Assembly: GCF_006965545.2 (NCBI RefSeq)
Contig: NZ_CP041372.2
Coordinates: 930,001-994,000, forward strand
Length of the DNA stretch: 64,000 bases
Direction: 5' to 3'
From: Paenalkalicoccus suaedae
GTDB lineage: Bacteria > Bacillota > Bacilli > Bacillales > Salisediminibacteriaceae
The notes below the pieces were generated by a model. That model did not search any database and was not told the origin of the DNA. It saw nothing but the letters and a program-made list of their open reading frames with translations. The position numbers and the translations under genes are program-made. The first letter of the stretch is position 1; each line of letters opens with the position of its first letter. This document shows, piece after piece, positions 33,549 through 42,625 of the stretch.

Positions 33549-33722
33549 CGTGAGGTTATGTCCTGTTGCTGCTTGCTGAGAGCGCATGTGTGGTTAGGCA
33601 AAAGTAGGGCTAGTGGTCCTAAGCGTTTGGTCGGGCTAGACCGGACGGCTTGTTTGTGAGAAAATATGATGGATATGTTAATTTTGGATTTATGCCTTTG
33701 TAGGCTGGGAGAGTGGATATAG

Positions 33723-34907
33723 ATGAAGAGGATTGTTATTGGGGCGAGTCTTGCTTTTACTGTGCTTTTGGCTGGTTGTTTGCCACAGGTGGAGCGTGCG
33801 GAGGAAGAGGTTATTGTCGTCGAAGAGACGGAGATTGAAGAGGAGCAGGAGTTTATTGTGACGCCTTCGATTGATACGCCGGATAGCTACTATCGTAATA
33901 TGCTGTCTGGTGATGGTGAATATTTCCGTAGTCAGGCTCGTGGTGTGGTCGCTGATGCGATGCAAAATCGCGTTGATTTAGATCAGTTTGAGCTTGGGCT
34001 GATGGAGATTGCAAGTAACCGTTTTGGTCAGGATGAATTTTATTTCCGTGAGGGTTCGTATATTTCTGGTGAGGTGATTAATAGCTGGCTTCGTCGCTAT
34101 GATCCGGACAACGAGAATAACGTGAACGGGCTCAATCCGCAGCTTGCAGGCGGGGAATCGATGGAGGACCAAATGCGTAATGCGCCTCTGATGATTTCTC
34201 ATATTATGGAGCACAATTATTTCTCGGGAAATGAAGAGGATGGCGTGAATCTTGGCGGTGTTGTGATCGGTATTGGCGTGCGCTCAGTGTATTATTTTCA
34301 GACGGAAACAGAAGATGGTCGTCTGAATTTCTTCGAGCAGGCGATTGATTCAGCTGAGGCGGAGGAGTATGCGCGTAATGCTGCTGGCATTATGTTGGAG
34401 CGTCTAAGACAGCGCGAGGGCTTAGAAGAGGTTCCGATTACGTTTGCCTTGTATCGTGAAGAACCGCGTGGATCGATTATTCCAGGTTCGTTTATTTCAC
34501 TTGCTGAGGTAGGGCAAGGTCAAAACGAAATCAGTGGCTGGGATGCGATTAATGAAGATAATCTGATCTTCCCATCTGGTGCTGCTCGTGAAGCGCAGCC
34601 TGCGCTATCGGATAGCTTTACGGTGTTTAGAGATGAGATTGAAACGTTCTTTGGTCGAACGGTTGGAGTTGTAGGAAAGGGTCGTTATCAGAACGATACG
34701 CTTTCAGAGCTTCAGATTGAGTTAAATCTGCAGTCACACGGGAAGGCAGAGATCATTGCGTTAACGCAGTTTATTCGTGGGCGTTTAGATTCGACGTTCC
34801 AGGTGAATGCACCTGTAAATGTTTACGTGGAGTCGATCAATGGACCGGAGGCGCTGATCACGAGTATGCCGGACCAAGAGCCGTTTGTGCACGTTTATGG
34901 GAACTAA
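33723..34907 (+). CDS. camS: CamS family sex-pheromone-precursor-type lipoprotein (YerH)
   Basis: CamS proteins are surface lipoproteins whose signal peptides give pheromone peptides in enterococci and staphylococci; the mature role is unknown. The 394-residue product starts MKRIVIGASLAFTVLLAGC, with lipobox LAGC and Cys19 as the lipid site. A strongly acidic spacer follows (many Glu, residues 25-46). The domain includes DSYYRNMLSGDGEYFRSQ and ends in a conserved V-x-V-Y fold (VYVESINGPEAL). It follows ligA as in B. subtilis yerH. Confidence 0.9.
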   Translation: MKRIVIGASLAFTVLLAGCLPQVERAEEEVIVVEETEIEEEQEFIVTPSIDTPDSYYRNMLSGDGEYFRSQARGVVADAMQNRVDLDQFELGLMEIASNRFGQDEFYFREGSYISGEVINSWLRRYDPDNENNVNGLNPQLAGGESMEDQMRNAPLMISHIMEHNYFSGNEEDGVNLGGVVIGIGVRSVYYFQTETEDGRLNFFEQAIDSAEAEEYARNAAGIMLERLRQREGLEEVPITFALYREEPRGSIIPGSFISLAEVGQGQNEISGWDAINEDNLIFPSGAAREAQPALSDSFTVFRDEIETFFGRTVGVVGKGRYQNDTLSELQIELNLQSHGKAEIIALTQFIRGRLDSTFQVNAPVNVYVESINGPEALITSMPDQEPFVHVYGN

Positions 34908-34916
34908 TTAAAAATA

Positions 34917-34946
34917 AACTAGTTTCATAACAGCTCTTCGAGCTGT
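34917..34946. repeat. AACTAGTT/hairpin unit beside structured element copy C
   Basis: AACTAGTT (34917-34924) is followed by the hairpin CAGCTCTTCGAGCTG (34932-34946), whose right arm is also the first arm of copy C. Confidence 0.55.
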
Positions 34947-35106
34947 CAGCCCTACGGACACCTTGCGACATCTATGGGGTCGGCTTTTGAGCTTCCTCGT
35001 CGGCAGGAGTCGACTGTCGTCTTCTCCTAAGCGCCTTCCTGTGGGACCCTAAAAAACCTCCTGCTCCCATGGATTGTCTTCAGGTGTCCTTCGGGTCTGC
35101 CAGCTC
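34940..35106 (+). repeat. Structured intergenic repeat copy C (167 bp)
   Basis: Same orientation as copy A. The outer arms GAGCTG and CAGCTC pair. The inner arms ATCTATGGG and CCCATGGAT pair with one U-G wobble when read as RNA on this strand. It carries the CTCGTCGGCAG segment that copy A lacks. Confidence 0.83.
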
Positions 35107-35188
35107 TACGAGCAGGTTACGCTAATTTATTTAAAGGTAACGTTGGTTTCAAACCATACGAACCTTAATTGACTTTTTTGTGTATAAC

Positions 35189-35223
35189 AAAGAGAGGCTT
35201 CCCAATGCTGGGAGCCTCTCTTT
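35189..35223 (-). terminator. Strong terminator, minus strand (possibly both strands)
   Basis: AAAGAGAGGCTTCCCA pairs with TGGGAGCCTCTCTTT with one bulged base. It starts two bases after the stop of the 35226-35435 gene. Confidence 0.85.
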
Positions 35224-35225
35224 CT

Positions 35226-35435
35226 TTAATATAAATAATTTAATAGTTTGTCTATACCAAAAGGCATTATCAATGCAATGAGTAATCCGGTTACTATAAA
35301 GGTTGTTAAAAGAGATTTTTGTTTAGAGACTGTAATTTCATGTTTATAGCGAGCTGTTTTTAAAGCTTTGTTTAAGTAATAAATCGTTTGGAAAATAATA
35401 ATAGCGCAAAATATGCTACCTAATATAAGTAACAT
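35226..35435 (-). CDS. Small membrane protein (69 aa), function unknown
   Basis: The product has two predicted membrane helices, one at residues 1-22 (MLLILGSIFCAIIIFQTIYYL) and one at about 45-62 (FIVTGLLIALIMPFGI), joined by a basic loop (KTARYKHEITVSKQK). A very good ribosome site (GGAGGAGG, seven bases from the ATG) supports a real gene, and a terminator lies at its stop. I recognise no family. It lies in an AT-rich segment between inverted structured repeats C and D. Confidence 0.75.
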   Translation of the reverse strand: MLLILGSIFCAIIIFQTIYYLNKALKTARYKHEITVSKQKSLLTTFIVTGLLIALIMPFGIDKLLNYLY

Positions 35436-35625
35436 GAAATCGAACCTCCTCCATATTTTAAGTATGTTATTTTGAATAATTGTGCGCTTTACTCCTATAG
35501 GCTTAGTTTAGCATAATAGGGAACTGGTATTGGGATTTATTTACAGGTATAATGACATGAAATAGTTTATCTGCAATTAATTGATACAGGCTCTTTTTAA
35601 AAAACCATCTTTTAAAGGGGTCTAC

Positions 35626-35904
35626 TTGATCAATAAAGTTCCTATTTGGTTTTGGATTAGTCTGGTCTCATTCTGTGTTTTACAATGGGCGTTAGTCCCT
35701 TTTCTAGCTGCAATAACAGAATCGGCGCGAGATGTTATTACTGGAGTTTTTATCTTCTCGTTCGTTGTATATCCCCTTTTTACTATAGTGATGCTATGGA
35801 CATTAAAAAAGAAGAAAAATTTAAGTCCATCAGAAATGCTTGTTCCAATTCTTGCCTTGTTAATTCCTCTCTTACTTTATGTGCCTATCTTCACTACAAT
35901 GTAA
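35626..35904 (+). CDS. Small three-helix membrane protein (92 aa), function unknown
   Basis: Beginning at a TTG (AAAGGGG five to seven bases before), the product MINKVPIWFWISLVSF has three hydrophobic helices at about residues 6-26, 33-56 and 68-90. They are separated by a charged loop (LKKKKNLSPSE). The frame also opens upstream at a TTG at 35581, but without a ribosome site. A terminator follows. It is divergent from the 35226 gene in the segment between repeats C and D. No family was recognised. Confidence 0.6.
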   Translation: MINKVPIWFWISLVSFCVLQWALVPFLAAITESARDVITGVFIFSFVVYPLFTIVMLWTLKKKKNLSPSEMLVPILALLIPLLLYVPIFTTM

Positions 35905-35974
35905 TTCGAGTAAGAAAGTTTGCTAGCCCCAGATGTTTCATTTAGTAAAAAGGTAATTTCATATCTATAATTAG

Positions 35975-36011
35975 CCCTCGATGACTTTAACAGGAGTTAA
36001 CGAGGGTTTTG
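35975..36011 (+). terminator. Terminator after the 92-aa membrane protein
   Basis: CCCTCG pairs with CGAGGG around an inner GTTAA/TTAAC-type stem, followed by TTTT. Confidence 0.75.
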
Positions 36012-36156
36012 CATAGAATTGACTAAATATCAACATTTCTATCTCAACCTAAAATACTACAAAGGAAATTTTAAAATTACCAATCTCTCTCTTTAAAGGG
36101 ACTTCAAAAAAGCCGTCACCATTCTTTATAATTCCATATTATTTAAATCAAACGCA

Positions 36157-36321
36157 GAGTTGGCAGACCCGAAGGACATTCGGAGACAATCCATAGGGGA
36201 AAGAGGTCTTTGAGATCCCACAGGAGGCGCTAAGGGGAAGGCGACAGCCGCACCCTGCCGACGAGGAAGCTCAAAGACCGGCCCTATGGATGTCGGAGAG
36301 TGTCTGGAGGGCTGACAACTC
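36157..36321 (-). repeat. Structured intergenic repeat copy D (165 bp)
   Basis: Inverted relative to copy C. The outer arms GAGTTG and CAACTC replace the GAGCTG/CAGCTC of copies A and C, keeping the pair. The inner arms ATCCATAGGG and CCCTATGGAT also pair fully. The core CTGCCGACGAG is present. Confidence 0.83.
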
Positions 36322-36334
36322 GGAGAGCAGGTTT

Positions 36335-36487
36335 AAACTAGTTATCACTTAATTAATCTAGCTCGAAGAGCTAGGCACTTGAACTAAACTAGTCGACACT
36401 TTAGCAATTTAGCTCGGAGAGCTAAGGCACTTGAATTAACTAGCTGGCAATTCATTAATTTAGCTCGAAGAGCTAACGCACTTTCAC
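36335..36487. repeat. Three tandem AACTAG plus TAGCTC-hairpin units (51-52 bp each)
   Basis: Each unit holds an AACTAG motif and a hairpin: CTAGCTCGAAGAGCTAG, TTAGCTCGGAGAGCTAA and TTAGCTCGAAGAGCTAA. The terminal pair changes from C-G to T-A on both sides. The GGCACTTGAA segment is shared. It directly abuts copy D. Confidence 0.85.
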
Positions 36488-36652
36488 TAAAAAAGTGACG
36501 AAAATGTGAAAATCTCAAATTTATTTTCATTTTTTTTAATGAATAGATATGTCTATATAGCGAAGAAAACGTTTAAATTCGATCAATATATGCATATTTA
36601 TTCATTTGAACTTAAACTATGCAAATTTCTGAATGTTCTTTCTATAAAAATG

Positions 36653-36661
36653 TGTTATGAT
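36653..36661 (+). promoter_or_regulatory. Extended -10 (TGTTATGAT) upstream of the symporter operon
   Basis: The TG-N-TATGAT arrangement lies about 100 bp before the small accessory gene; no good -35. Confidence 0.35.
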
Positions 36662-36762
36662 TCTGCTTGTGCCTTAGAAAAGGTGCTGTAACGGCGAATG
36701 GGAAGCAATACAAAAATGTATATGAATGTATAACGAACGAAAAAAGCGCGGAGGTGACAAAC

Positions 36763-36867
36763 ATGGAATTTGCACTCACGGGAGCTACATTATTTTGGCT
36801 CTTTGTTCCAATGCCATTATTAGTTGTGTTATCAATCATCACGTACTTTACTGAGAGGAGAGCTTAA
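36763..36867 (+). CDS. Symporter small accessory protein (34 aa)
   Basis: The product MEFALTGATLFWLFVPMPLL and onward is one membrane helix followed by a short charged end (TERRA). A near-perfect ribosome site GGAGGTGA precedes the ATG. Its stop is two bases before the symporter start. Tiny one-helix proteins directly upstream of sodium:solute symporters are annotated under this name in Firmicutes; the exact role is not known. A longer frame opens at 36667, but it lacks a ribosome site. Confidence 0.75.
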   Translation: MEFALTGATLFWLFVPMPLLVVLSIITYFTERRA

Positions 36868-36869
36868 CT

Positions 36870-38333
36870 TTGGAAACTGCAACGTTAATTACGTTTATCG
36901 TTTACCTTGTAGGGATGCTAGCAATCGGACTCGTCGCCTACAAGATGACAAGTAACTTATCCGATTATGTATTAGGTGGCCGCCGCCTTGGCGGAAGTGT
37001 AGCAGCATTAAGTGCTGGTGCATCAGACATGAGTAGTTGGCTATTACTAGGTTTACCAGGTGCGATGTACGCAGGTGGTATGTCGGAAATTTGGTTAGCT
37101 GTAGGTCTTGCTGTTGGTGCCTATTTAAACTGGCAGTTTATTGCATCCCGCCTTCGTATGTATACGGAGATTGCTGGGGATTCCATTACGTTACCGGACT
37201 TTTTCGAAAATCGATTCAATGATACATCAAAGGTATTACGAATTGTATCTGCACTTGTTATTTTAGTATTCTTTGCTTTCTACACGTCTTCAGGACTTGT
37301 AGGTGGCGCCATTTTATTTGAAAGTTCATTCGGACTTTCGTACACATCAGCACTATGGATCGGTGCGGCTGTTATTATCTCGTACACGTTCCTTGGAGGA
37401 TTCCTTGCTGTATCATGGACGGACTTTGCGCAAGGTATTCTCATGTTCTTAGCATTAATTATTGTCCCTGTAGTTGCGATTATGGAAATGGGTGGCTGGA
37501 ACGATACGGTGCAACGTGTTGGAGAAATTGATCCAGCGTACCTTGACGTATTTGCTGGTACATCTGCAATCGGAATTATTTCTCTATTAGCATGGGGACT
37601 AGGTTACTTCGGTCAGCCACACATCGTGGCACGTTTTATGGCTGTTAAGTCGAAGGCTGAAATTCCAAAGGCACGCCTAGTTGGTATGTCTTGGATGGTA
37701 TTTGCCCTGTTTGGTGCGATCTTCACAGGTTTTGTCGGTATCGCTTATTTCGCTGGTGCGCCGCTAGAAAACTCAGAGACTGTCTTTATTGATTTCACAC
37801 AGATTCTCTTTAATCCAGTTGTATCTGGTTTCTTACTAGCAGCTATTTTAGCAGCGATTATGAGTACGATTGATTCTCAGTTACTCGTATCATCTAGTGC
37901 ATTAACAGAGGACTTCTACAAGGCGTTATTCCGTAAGAATGCGTCACAAAAAGAGCTTGTATTAGTTGGTCGTCTTGGCGTTGTTGCGATTGCGTTATTC
38001 GCGATTTTCCTCGCATATAATCCTGAATCCTCGGTATTAGAGCTTGTAGGATATGCGTGGGCTGGCTTTGGTGCTGCGTTTGGACCAGTCGTGATTCTTG
38101 CGCTGTTCTGGAAACGCATGACGAAGTGGGGCGCTTTAGCTGGTATGATCGTTGGTGGAGCGACAGTTATGCTATGGGGCTTCCTACCAGAAACGTTTGC
38201 TCTAGCTGCACTATATGAGCTAGTACCAGGCTTCATCTTTGCTTGGATCGCAGTATATGTTGTATCACTTGCTTCTGGTGCGCCAGAAAAGACAGTGACA
38301 GATACGTTTGATAAGTTTAAAGAAAGCCTATAA
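36870..38333 (+). CDS. opuE: Sodium:solute symporter of the proline/osmolyte type (PutP/OpuE-like)
   Basis: The protein takes up proline or a related osmolyte with sodium. It has 487 residues and about 13 membrane helices. Family motifs include GGRRLGGSVAALSAGASDMSSW near residue 32 and WGLGYFGQPHIVARFMAVKS near residue 248, and the SSF signature region TDFAQGILMF. The start is a TTG with GAGGAG upstream. Position before gatCAB and similarity of the motifs match B. subtilis opuE; PutP is the alternative label. It is co-transcribed with the 34-aa accessory protein. Confidence 0.87.
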   Translation: METATLITFIVYLVGMLAIGLVAYKMTSNLSDYVLGGRRLGGSVAALSAGASDMSSWLLLGLPGAMYAGGMSEIWLAVGLAVGAYLNWQFIASRLRMYTEIAGDSITLPDFFENRFNDTSKVLRIVSALVILVFFAFYTSSGLVGGAILFESSFGLSYTSALWIGAAVIISYTFLGGFLAVSWTDFAQGILMFLALIIVPVVAIMEMGGWNDTVQRVGEIDPAYLDVFAGTSAIGIISLLAWGLGYFGQPHIVARFMAVKSKAEIPKARLVGMSWMVFALFGAIFTGFVGIAYFAGAPLENSETVFIDFTQILFNPVVSGFLLAAILAAIMSTIDSQLLVSSSALTEDFYKALFRKNASQKELVLVGRLGVVAIALFAIFLAYNPESSVLELVGYAWAGFGAAFGPVVILALFWKRMTKWGALAGMIVGGATVMLWGFLPETFALAALYELVPGFIFAWIAVYVVSLASGAPEKTVTDTFDKFKESL

Positions 38334-38342
38334 ATAGCGGTG

Positions 38343-38370
38343 AGCGTCCCTTTTAAAGGGGCGCTTTTTT
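38343..38370 (+). terminator. Terminator after the symporter gene
   Basis: AGCGTCCCTTT pairs with AAAGGGGCGCT (one T-G), followed by TTTTTT. Confidence 0.85.
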
Positions 38371-38407
38371 CATGAGAAGATGAACGCAGTATTGATGAAC
38401 GTAAACG

Positions 38408-38545
38408 CACGCACTATTAATAAACAAGTGACACGCTAAAGAAGAGAAACGACGTGCAATACGCAGAAAGTATTAAGTAGCGACGCGCAATATCGAAGAA
38501 ACGACACGCAAATTGCCGAAATTACGAACATCGGACACGCTCGTC
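38408..38545. repeat. Phased keyword array R5 (GACRCGCA, 21-31-21 bp)
   Basis: GACACGCT at 38430, GACGTGCA at 38451, GACGCGCA at 38482 and GACACGCA at 38503 give steps of 21, 31 and 21. Weaker ACGCAC copies flank them. No gene is seen between the symporter terminator and the gatCAB promoter. Confidence 0.7.
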
Positions 38546-38633
38546 CAAAAGCAGTCTGTTAAAGTGTTACGCCACAAAGAACCCCACGTGGTTTCTCACC
38601 GGGGAAAAATAGTTGTCTTTAGGACGCGGACAA

Positions 38634-38662
38634 TTGCCTATACAGGACTTATTTGCTATCAT
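38634..38662 (+). promoter_or_regulatory. Sigma-A promoter of gatCAB
   Basis: TTGCCT (38634-38639) and TATCAT (38657-38662), 17 bp apart. The gatC ATG is 36 bp downstream. Confidence 0.55.
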
Positions 38663-38697
38663 CAAACGTATGTGAATTACATGAGGAGGCGCAGTTT

Positions 38698-38988
38698 ATG
38701 GAGCGGATTACGAAGGAGCAAGTGAAGTATGTGGCGGATCTTGCGCGTTTAGAGTTTAAGGAAGAGGAGATTGGGAAGTTTGGGGAGCAGCTAGATAAAA
38801 TTATCATGGCTGTGGAGCAATTGAATGAGGTCTCAACAGAGAATGTGGAGCCGACTTCGCACGTGATTGATGTGCGTAATGTGCTGCGCGAGGATGAAGT
38901 GAAGCCTTCGCTTACGAATGAGGAAGTTTTAAAGAATGCACCGGATGATCAGGACGGTCAAATTAAAGTGCCGTCTGTATTAGAATAG
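38698..38988 (+). CDS. gatC: Asp/Glu-tRNA amidotransferase subunit C
   Basis: GatC stabilises the GatA-GatB complex that converts Glu-tRNA(Gln) and Asp-tRNA(Asn) to the amidated forms. The 96-residue product begins [20 protein letters not shown], the family standard, and contains [27 protein letters not shown] ribosome site lies upstream. A longer frame from 38653 was rejected because it contains that site. It is the first gene of the gatCAB operon. Confidence 0.95.
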   Translation: MERITKEQVKYVADLARLEFKEEEIGKFGEQLDKIIMAVEQLNEVSTENVEPTSHVIDVRNVLREDEVKPSLTNEEVLKNAPDDQDGQIKVPSVLE

Positions 38989-39000
38989 GAGGCTTACATC

Positions 39001-40476
39001 ATGGAATGGATGGATTATTCGCTGAAGGAACTCCAGCAGCGTTTACATAATAAGGAGACGACGGTTACGTCTCTAGTGGAGCAGGCTTTTGCTCGTATTG
39101 AAGAGGTAGATGAAGAGGTTGGGGCGTTTTTAACGCTTAATAAAGAAGCTGCGTTAGATAAAGCGAAGCAGCTTGATGAGAAGCTTGAGCGTGGCGAAGT
39201 AGACGCTAGTAAAGCGCTATTCGGCATGCCGATCGGTGTAAAAGATAATATCGTGACGAAGGGACTCCGTACAACGTGTGCGAGTCAGCTACTAGCAAAC
39301 TTTATTCCGATGCATGATGCGACGGTTGTGGAGAAGCTTGTAGAGGCTGAAACGATTACTGTCGGGAAAGTAAACATGGATGAGTTTGCGATGGGGTCGT
39401 CGAACGAAAATTCTAGCTTTAAAACGGTGAAGAACCCATGGGACTTTTCACGCGTACCAGGCGGATCTAGCGGTGGCTCTGCTGCTGCTGTTGCAGCTGG
39501 CGAAGTACCGTTTACGCTTGGATCCGATACTGGTGGATCTATTCGTCAGCCTGCGGCGTACTGTGGCGTCGTTGGATTAAAGCCGACGTACGGTCGTGTG
39601 TCTCGATTTGGACTTGTTGCGTTTGCATCGTCATTAGACCAAATTGGCCCGATTACACGTTCAGTGGAAGACAATGCGTTTTTACTACAGGAGCTTGCTG
39701 GTCATGATAACCGTGACTCGACTTCTGCTAACGTGGATGTACCAAAATATTTACATGCGTTAACGGGTGACGTAAAAGGTCTTAAAATTGGTGTGCCGAA
39801 AGAGTACTTGAGCGACGGTGTTAGTGAAGGCGTTCGCGAAAAGATTCAAGAGGCTTTAGATAAGTTAGTGGAGCTTGGCGCAACGTATGAGGAAGTGTCA
39901 CTTCCGCACTCTAAATATGCGCTTGCCACGTACTATCTACTCGCATCCTCGGAGGCGTCTGCGAACCTAGCTCGTTTTGACGGAATTCGTTACGGCGTGC
40001 GTAAAGAAGATGATAACCTCATCGAGACGTACCGTAAATCCCGTACGGATGGCTTTGGTGAAGAGGTGAAGCGTCGTATCATGCTTGGAACATTCGCGCT
40101 CAGCACGGGCTATTACGATGCCTACTATAAAAAGGCGCAGCGCGTTCGTACGCTGATTAAGCAGGATTTTGAGGATCTGTTTATCCAGTACGATGTGCTG
40201 ATTGGTCCTACTGCTCCAACTACTGCCTTTAAGATTGGCGAAAATCTAGACGATCCGTTGACAATGTATGCAAACGATATTTTAACAATCCCAGTTAACC
40301 TTGCAGGTGTGCCAGCAATTAGCGTGCCGTGTGGGCTTGTTGATGGACTACCAGTTGGTCTTCAGATCATTGGTCGTCACTTTGATGAGCAAATGGTATA
40401 CCGCGTTGCACACGCCTTTGAGCAAGCAACAGATCACCATAAACAAACGCCAAATCTGGGAGGAACAACAGCATGA
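39001..40476 (+). CDS. gatA: Glutamyl-tRNA(Gln) amidotransferase subunit A
   Basis: GatA is the glutaminase of the complex, an amidase-signature enzyme. The 491-residue protein has the Lys of GVKDNIVT near residue 80, the serine-rich loop [15 protein letters not shown] near residue 152, and TGGSIRQPA near residue 176, giving the Lys-Ser-Ser catalytic triad. A GGAGG ribosome site precedes the ATG. It overlaps gatB by four bases (ATGA). Confidence 0.97.
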   Translation: MEWMDYSLKELQQRLHNKETTVTSLVEQAFARIEEVDEEVGAFLTLNKEAALDKAKQLDEKLERGEVDASKALFGMPIGVKDNIVTKGLRTTCASQLLANFIPMHDATVVEKLVEAETITVGKVNMDEFAMGSSNENSSFKTVKNPWDFSRVPGGSSGGSAAAVAAGEVPFTLGSDTGGSIRQPAAYCGVVGLKPTYGRVSRFGLVAFASSLDQIGPITRSVEDNAFLLQELAGHDNRDSTSANVDVPKYLHALTGDVKGLKIGVPKEYLSDGVSEGVREKIQEALDKLVELGATYEEVSLPHSKYALATYYLLASSEASANLARFDGIRYGVRKEDDNLIETYRKSRTDGFGEEVKRRIMLGTFALSTGYYDAYYKKAQRVRTLIKQDFEDLFIQYDVLIGPTAPTTAFKIGENLDDPLTMYANDILTIPVNLAGVPAISVPCGLVDGLPVGLQIIGRHFDEQMVYRVAHAFEQATDHHKQTPNLGGTTA

Positions 40477-41906
40477 GCTATGAAACGGTCATCGGACTTG
40501 AAGTCCACGTCGAATTAAAAACGAAGTCAAAAATCTTTTGTGGCTGTTCCACAGAGTTTGGTGCACCACCAAATACACATACATGTCCTATTTGTTTAGG
40601 GCATCCTGGTGTCCTGCCGGTATTAAATAAGCAGGCGCTAGAATTTGCGATTAAGGCGTCTTTAGCGCTTAACTGTGAAGTAGCGGACATGACAAAGTTT
40701 GATCGTAAAAACTATTTTTATCCGGACAACCCAAAGGCGTATCAAATTTCTCAATTTGACCGTCCGGTAGGGGAGAATGGCTATATTGATATTGAGGTTG
40801 GTGGCGAGAAGAAGCGCATTGGTATTACACGTCTTCACCTAGAGGAAGATGCTGGTAAGCTGACTCACGCAGATGGAGAAGGCTATTCTCTTGTCGACTA
40901 CAACCGCGTAGGTACGCCACTCGTTGAGATCGTATCAGAGCCAGACATCCGTACACCTGAAGAGGCGTATGCGTATTTAGAAAAGCTAAAGGCCATCATC
41001 CAGTATACAGAGGTATCTGACTGTAAGATGGAGGAAGGTTCGTTACGCTGTGATGCCAACATTTCGATTCGTCCAAAGGGACAGAAGGAATTTGGTACGA
41101 AGACGGAGCTTAAAAACTTAAACTCGTTCCAGCACGTGCAAAAGGGTCTTGAGCACGAAGAGAAGCGCCAAGAAGAAGTGCTGACTGGTGGCGGAACAAT
41201 CGGTCAAGAAACACGTCGTTGGGATGATAGCGCGAAGAAGACGATTTTAATGCGTGTGAAGGAAGGCTCTGACGACTATCGTTACTTCCCAGATCCAGAC
41301 TTAATGAACATTTACATTGAGCAGGATTGGAAGGATCGTTTACAAGCAGAGATTCCAGAGCTTCCTGATGCTCGTAAGAAGCGCTATGTGAGTCACTATA
41401 AGCTTCCTGAGTACGACGCAGCCGTATTGACTGCGCAAAAAGCGATGAGCGATTACTTCGAGCGCGCGATTGAAGCGGACGGCCCAGCGAAGCAGGTTTC
41501 TAACTGGCTTATGGGTGAAGTGAGTGCGTACTTGAATCAAGAGGGCAAGGAAATCACGGAGATTCCGATGACTCCTGAAGCGCTTGTTGGCATGATCAAG
41601 CTGATTGAGAAGGGGACGATCTCTTCTAAGATTGCGAAAAAAGTGTTTAAAGAGCTTGTTGAAAACGGCGGAGACGCGGAGCAAATCGTGAAGGATAAAG
41701 GTCTCGTGCAAATTAGCGACGAGGGTGCAATTCGCGATATGGTAAACGAGGCGCTTGACGGAAGCCCTCAGTCGATTGAAGATTACAAGAACGGGAAGGA
41801 CAAGGCAATTGGGTTCTTCGTTGGTCAGGTGATGAAGGCGTCGAAGGGGAAGGCGAATCCGCAGGTTGTGAATCAGCTGTTGATGGAAGAGATTCAGAAG
41901 AGGTAA
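40473..41906 (+). CDS. gatB: Aspartyl/glutamyl-tRNA amidotransferase subunit B
   Basis: GatB phosphorylates the mischarged tRNA and transfers ammonia. The 477-residue protein has FCGCSTEFG and CPICLGHPG near residues 23-47, whose cysteines can bind zinc. The PET112 signature is [17 protein letters not shown] near residue 75. The C-terminal GatB/YqeY domain ends [19 protein letters not shown]. It begins in the gatA stop. Length and motifs are normal. Confidence 0.97.
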   Translation: MSYETVIGLEVHVELKTKSKIFCGCSTEFGAPPNTHTCPICLGHPGVLPVLNKQALEFAIKASLALNCEVADMTKFDRKNYFYPDNPKAYQISQFDRPVGENGYIDIEVGGEKKRIGITRLHLEEDAGKLTHADGEGYSLVDYNRVGTPLVEIVSEPDIRTPEEAYAYLEKLKAIIQYTEVSDCKMEEGSLRCDANISIRPKGQKEFGTKTELKNLNSFQHVQKGLEHEEKRQEEVLTGGGTIGQETRRWDDSAKKTILMRVKEGSDDYRYFPDPDLMNIYIEQDWKDRLQAEIPELPDARKKRYVSHYKLPEYDAAVLTAQKAMSDYFERAIEADGPAKQVSNWLMGEVSAYLNQEGKEITEIPMTPEALVGMIKLIEKGTISSKIAKKVFKELVENGGDAEQIVKDKGLVQISDEGAIRDMVNEALDGSPQSIEDYKNGKDKAIGFFVGQVMKASKGKANPQVVNQLLMEEIQKR

Positions 41907-41970
41907 GTTCGGAAGGTCAAGGGCGGAAGGTCAAATGCGTAAGATCAAGAGATTAAGGTCAAGGGCGGAA

Positions 41971-42118
41971 CCTCTCGGTTCCCCTACGCTTTTTGGCGGA
42001 CGCTTTCAGGAGGAGCTTACTCAACTATTTCTGGCGCTTGAAGAGCGCCAGAAAGGATTTTCGTTGCGCGAAAGAGCCCTCCTCGAGTCGCCACCAAACG
42101 CTCCGGGGAACCGAGAGG
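41971..42118. repeat. Long hairpin element (148 bp) after gatB
   Basis: The arms CCTCTCGGTTCCCC (41971-41984) and GGGGAACCGAGAGG (42105-42118) pair perfectly over 14 bp. The inner part contains a second hairpin (CTGGCGCT with AGCGCCAG, 42031-42051) and an imperfectly pairing middle (GGCGGACGCTTTC against GTCGCCACC). It is a candidate dispersed element or structured RNA; only one copy lies in the window. Confidence 0.8.
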
Positions 42119-42177
42119 CGCTTTACATTTATAGGTGACTTTCTCCCTTTCTGTAAGGGAAGGGATTGAAAAGATGG

Positions 42178-42207
42178 GATCAGGCTACGTGGCCTGATCT
42201 TTTTTTG
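42178..42207 (+). terminator. Terminator of gatCAB
   Basis: GATCAGGC pairs with GCCTGATC across a 6-base loop, followed by eight or nine T. Confidence 0.92.
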
Positions 42208-42412
42208 TTTGGGGGAGGTTTTGATCGATGAGAAATGTTGAGGTTATCCGTTCGTTGGGGTAGGTAAACCGTTCACGAGGTGAAGTTATCCTTATTAGAT
42301 AAAAAAGCGAAGTTGCTATGTGCTACCGCCGCGTGGATGGTCTTGATAAGTGGCAGTTGGGCAATGGATGTGTCCACTGGTGGTGGACTGTGTATGAGTA
42401 GCAGACGCTGTA

Positions 42413-42608
42413 GCTGAAGTTGGACTCATTATTGGAGAAGTTGAACACACTTTGCTGAAATGAAGAAGAAGTTAAACACATTATTGGAGAACGTGAACAC
42501 ATTTCCTCAAAATACAGGAGAAGATGAACAAACGACAAAATAACGGAGCGTACTTCGGCAATATGTTGAAGAAGTTACGCGCATTCACTATTCTATAACA
42601 TGAACGCA
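42413..42608. repeat. Phased keyword array R6 (GAAGTT, alternating 21 and 31 bp)
   Basis: GAAGTT-like keywords start at 42416, 42437, 42468, 42489 (GAACGT) and 42520 (GAAGAT). The steps are 21, 31, 21 and 31. It lies in the convergent spacer between gatB and the membrane-protein gene. No gene is seen between 42207 and 42626. Confidence 0.78.
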
Positions 42609-42625
42609 CCCTTAAACAGAGTAGC

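Noticed and set aside
41935-42138. Frame of 67 codons after gatB
   Set aside because: It lies across the long hairpin element and has no ribosome site.
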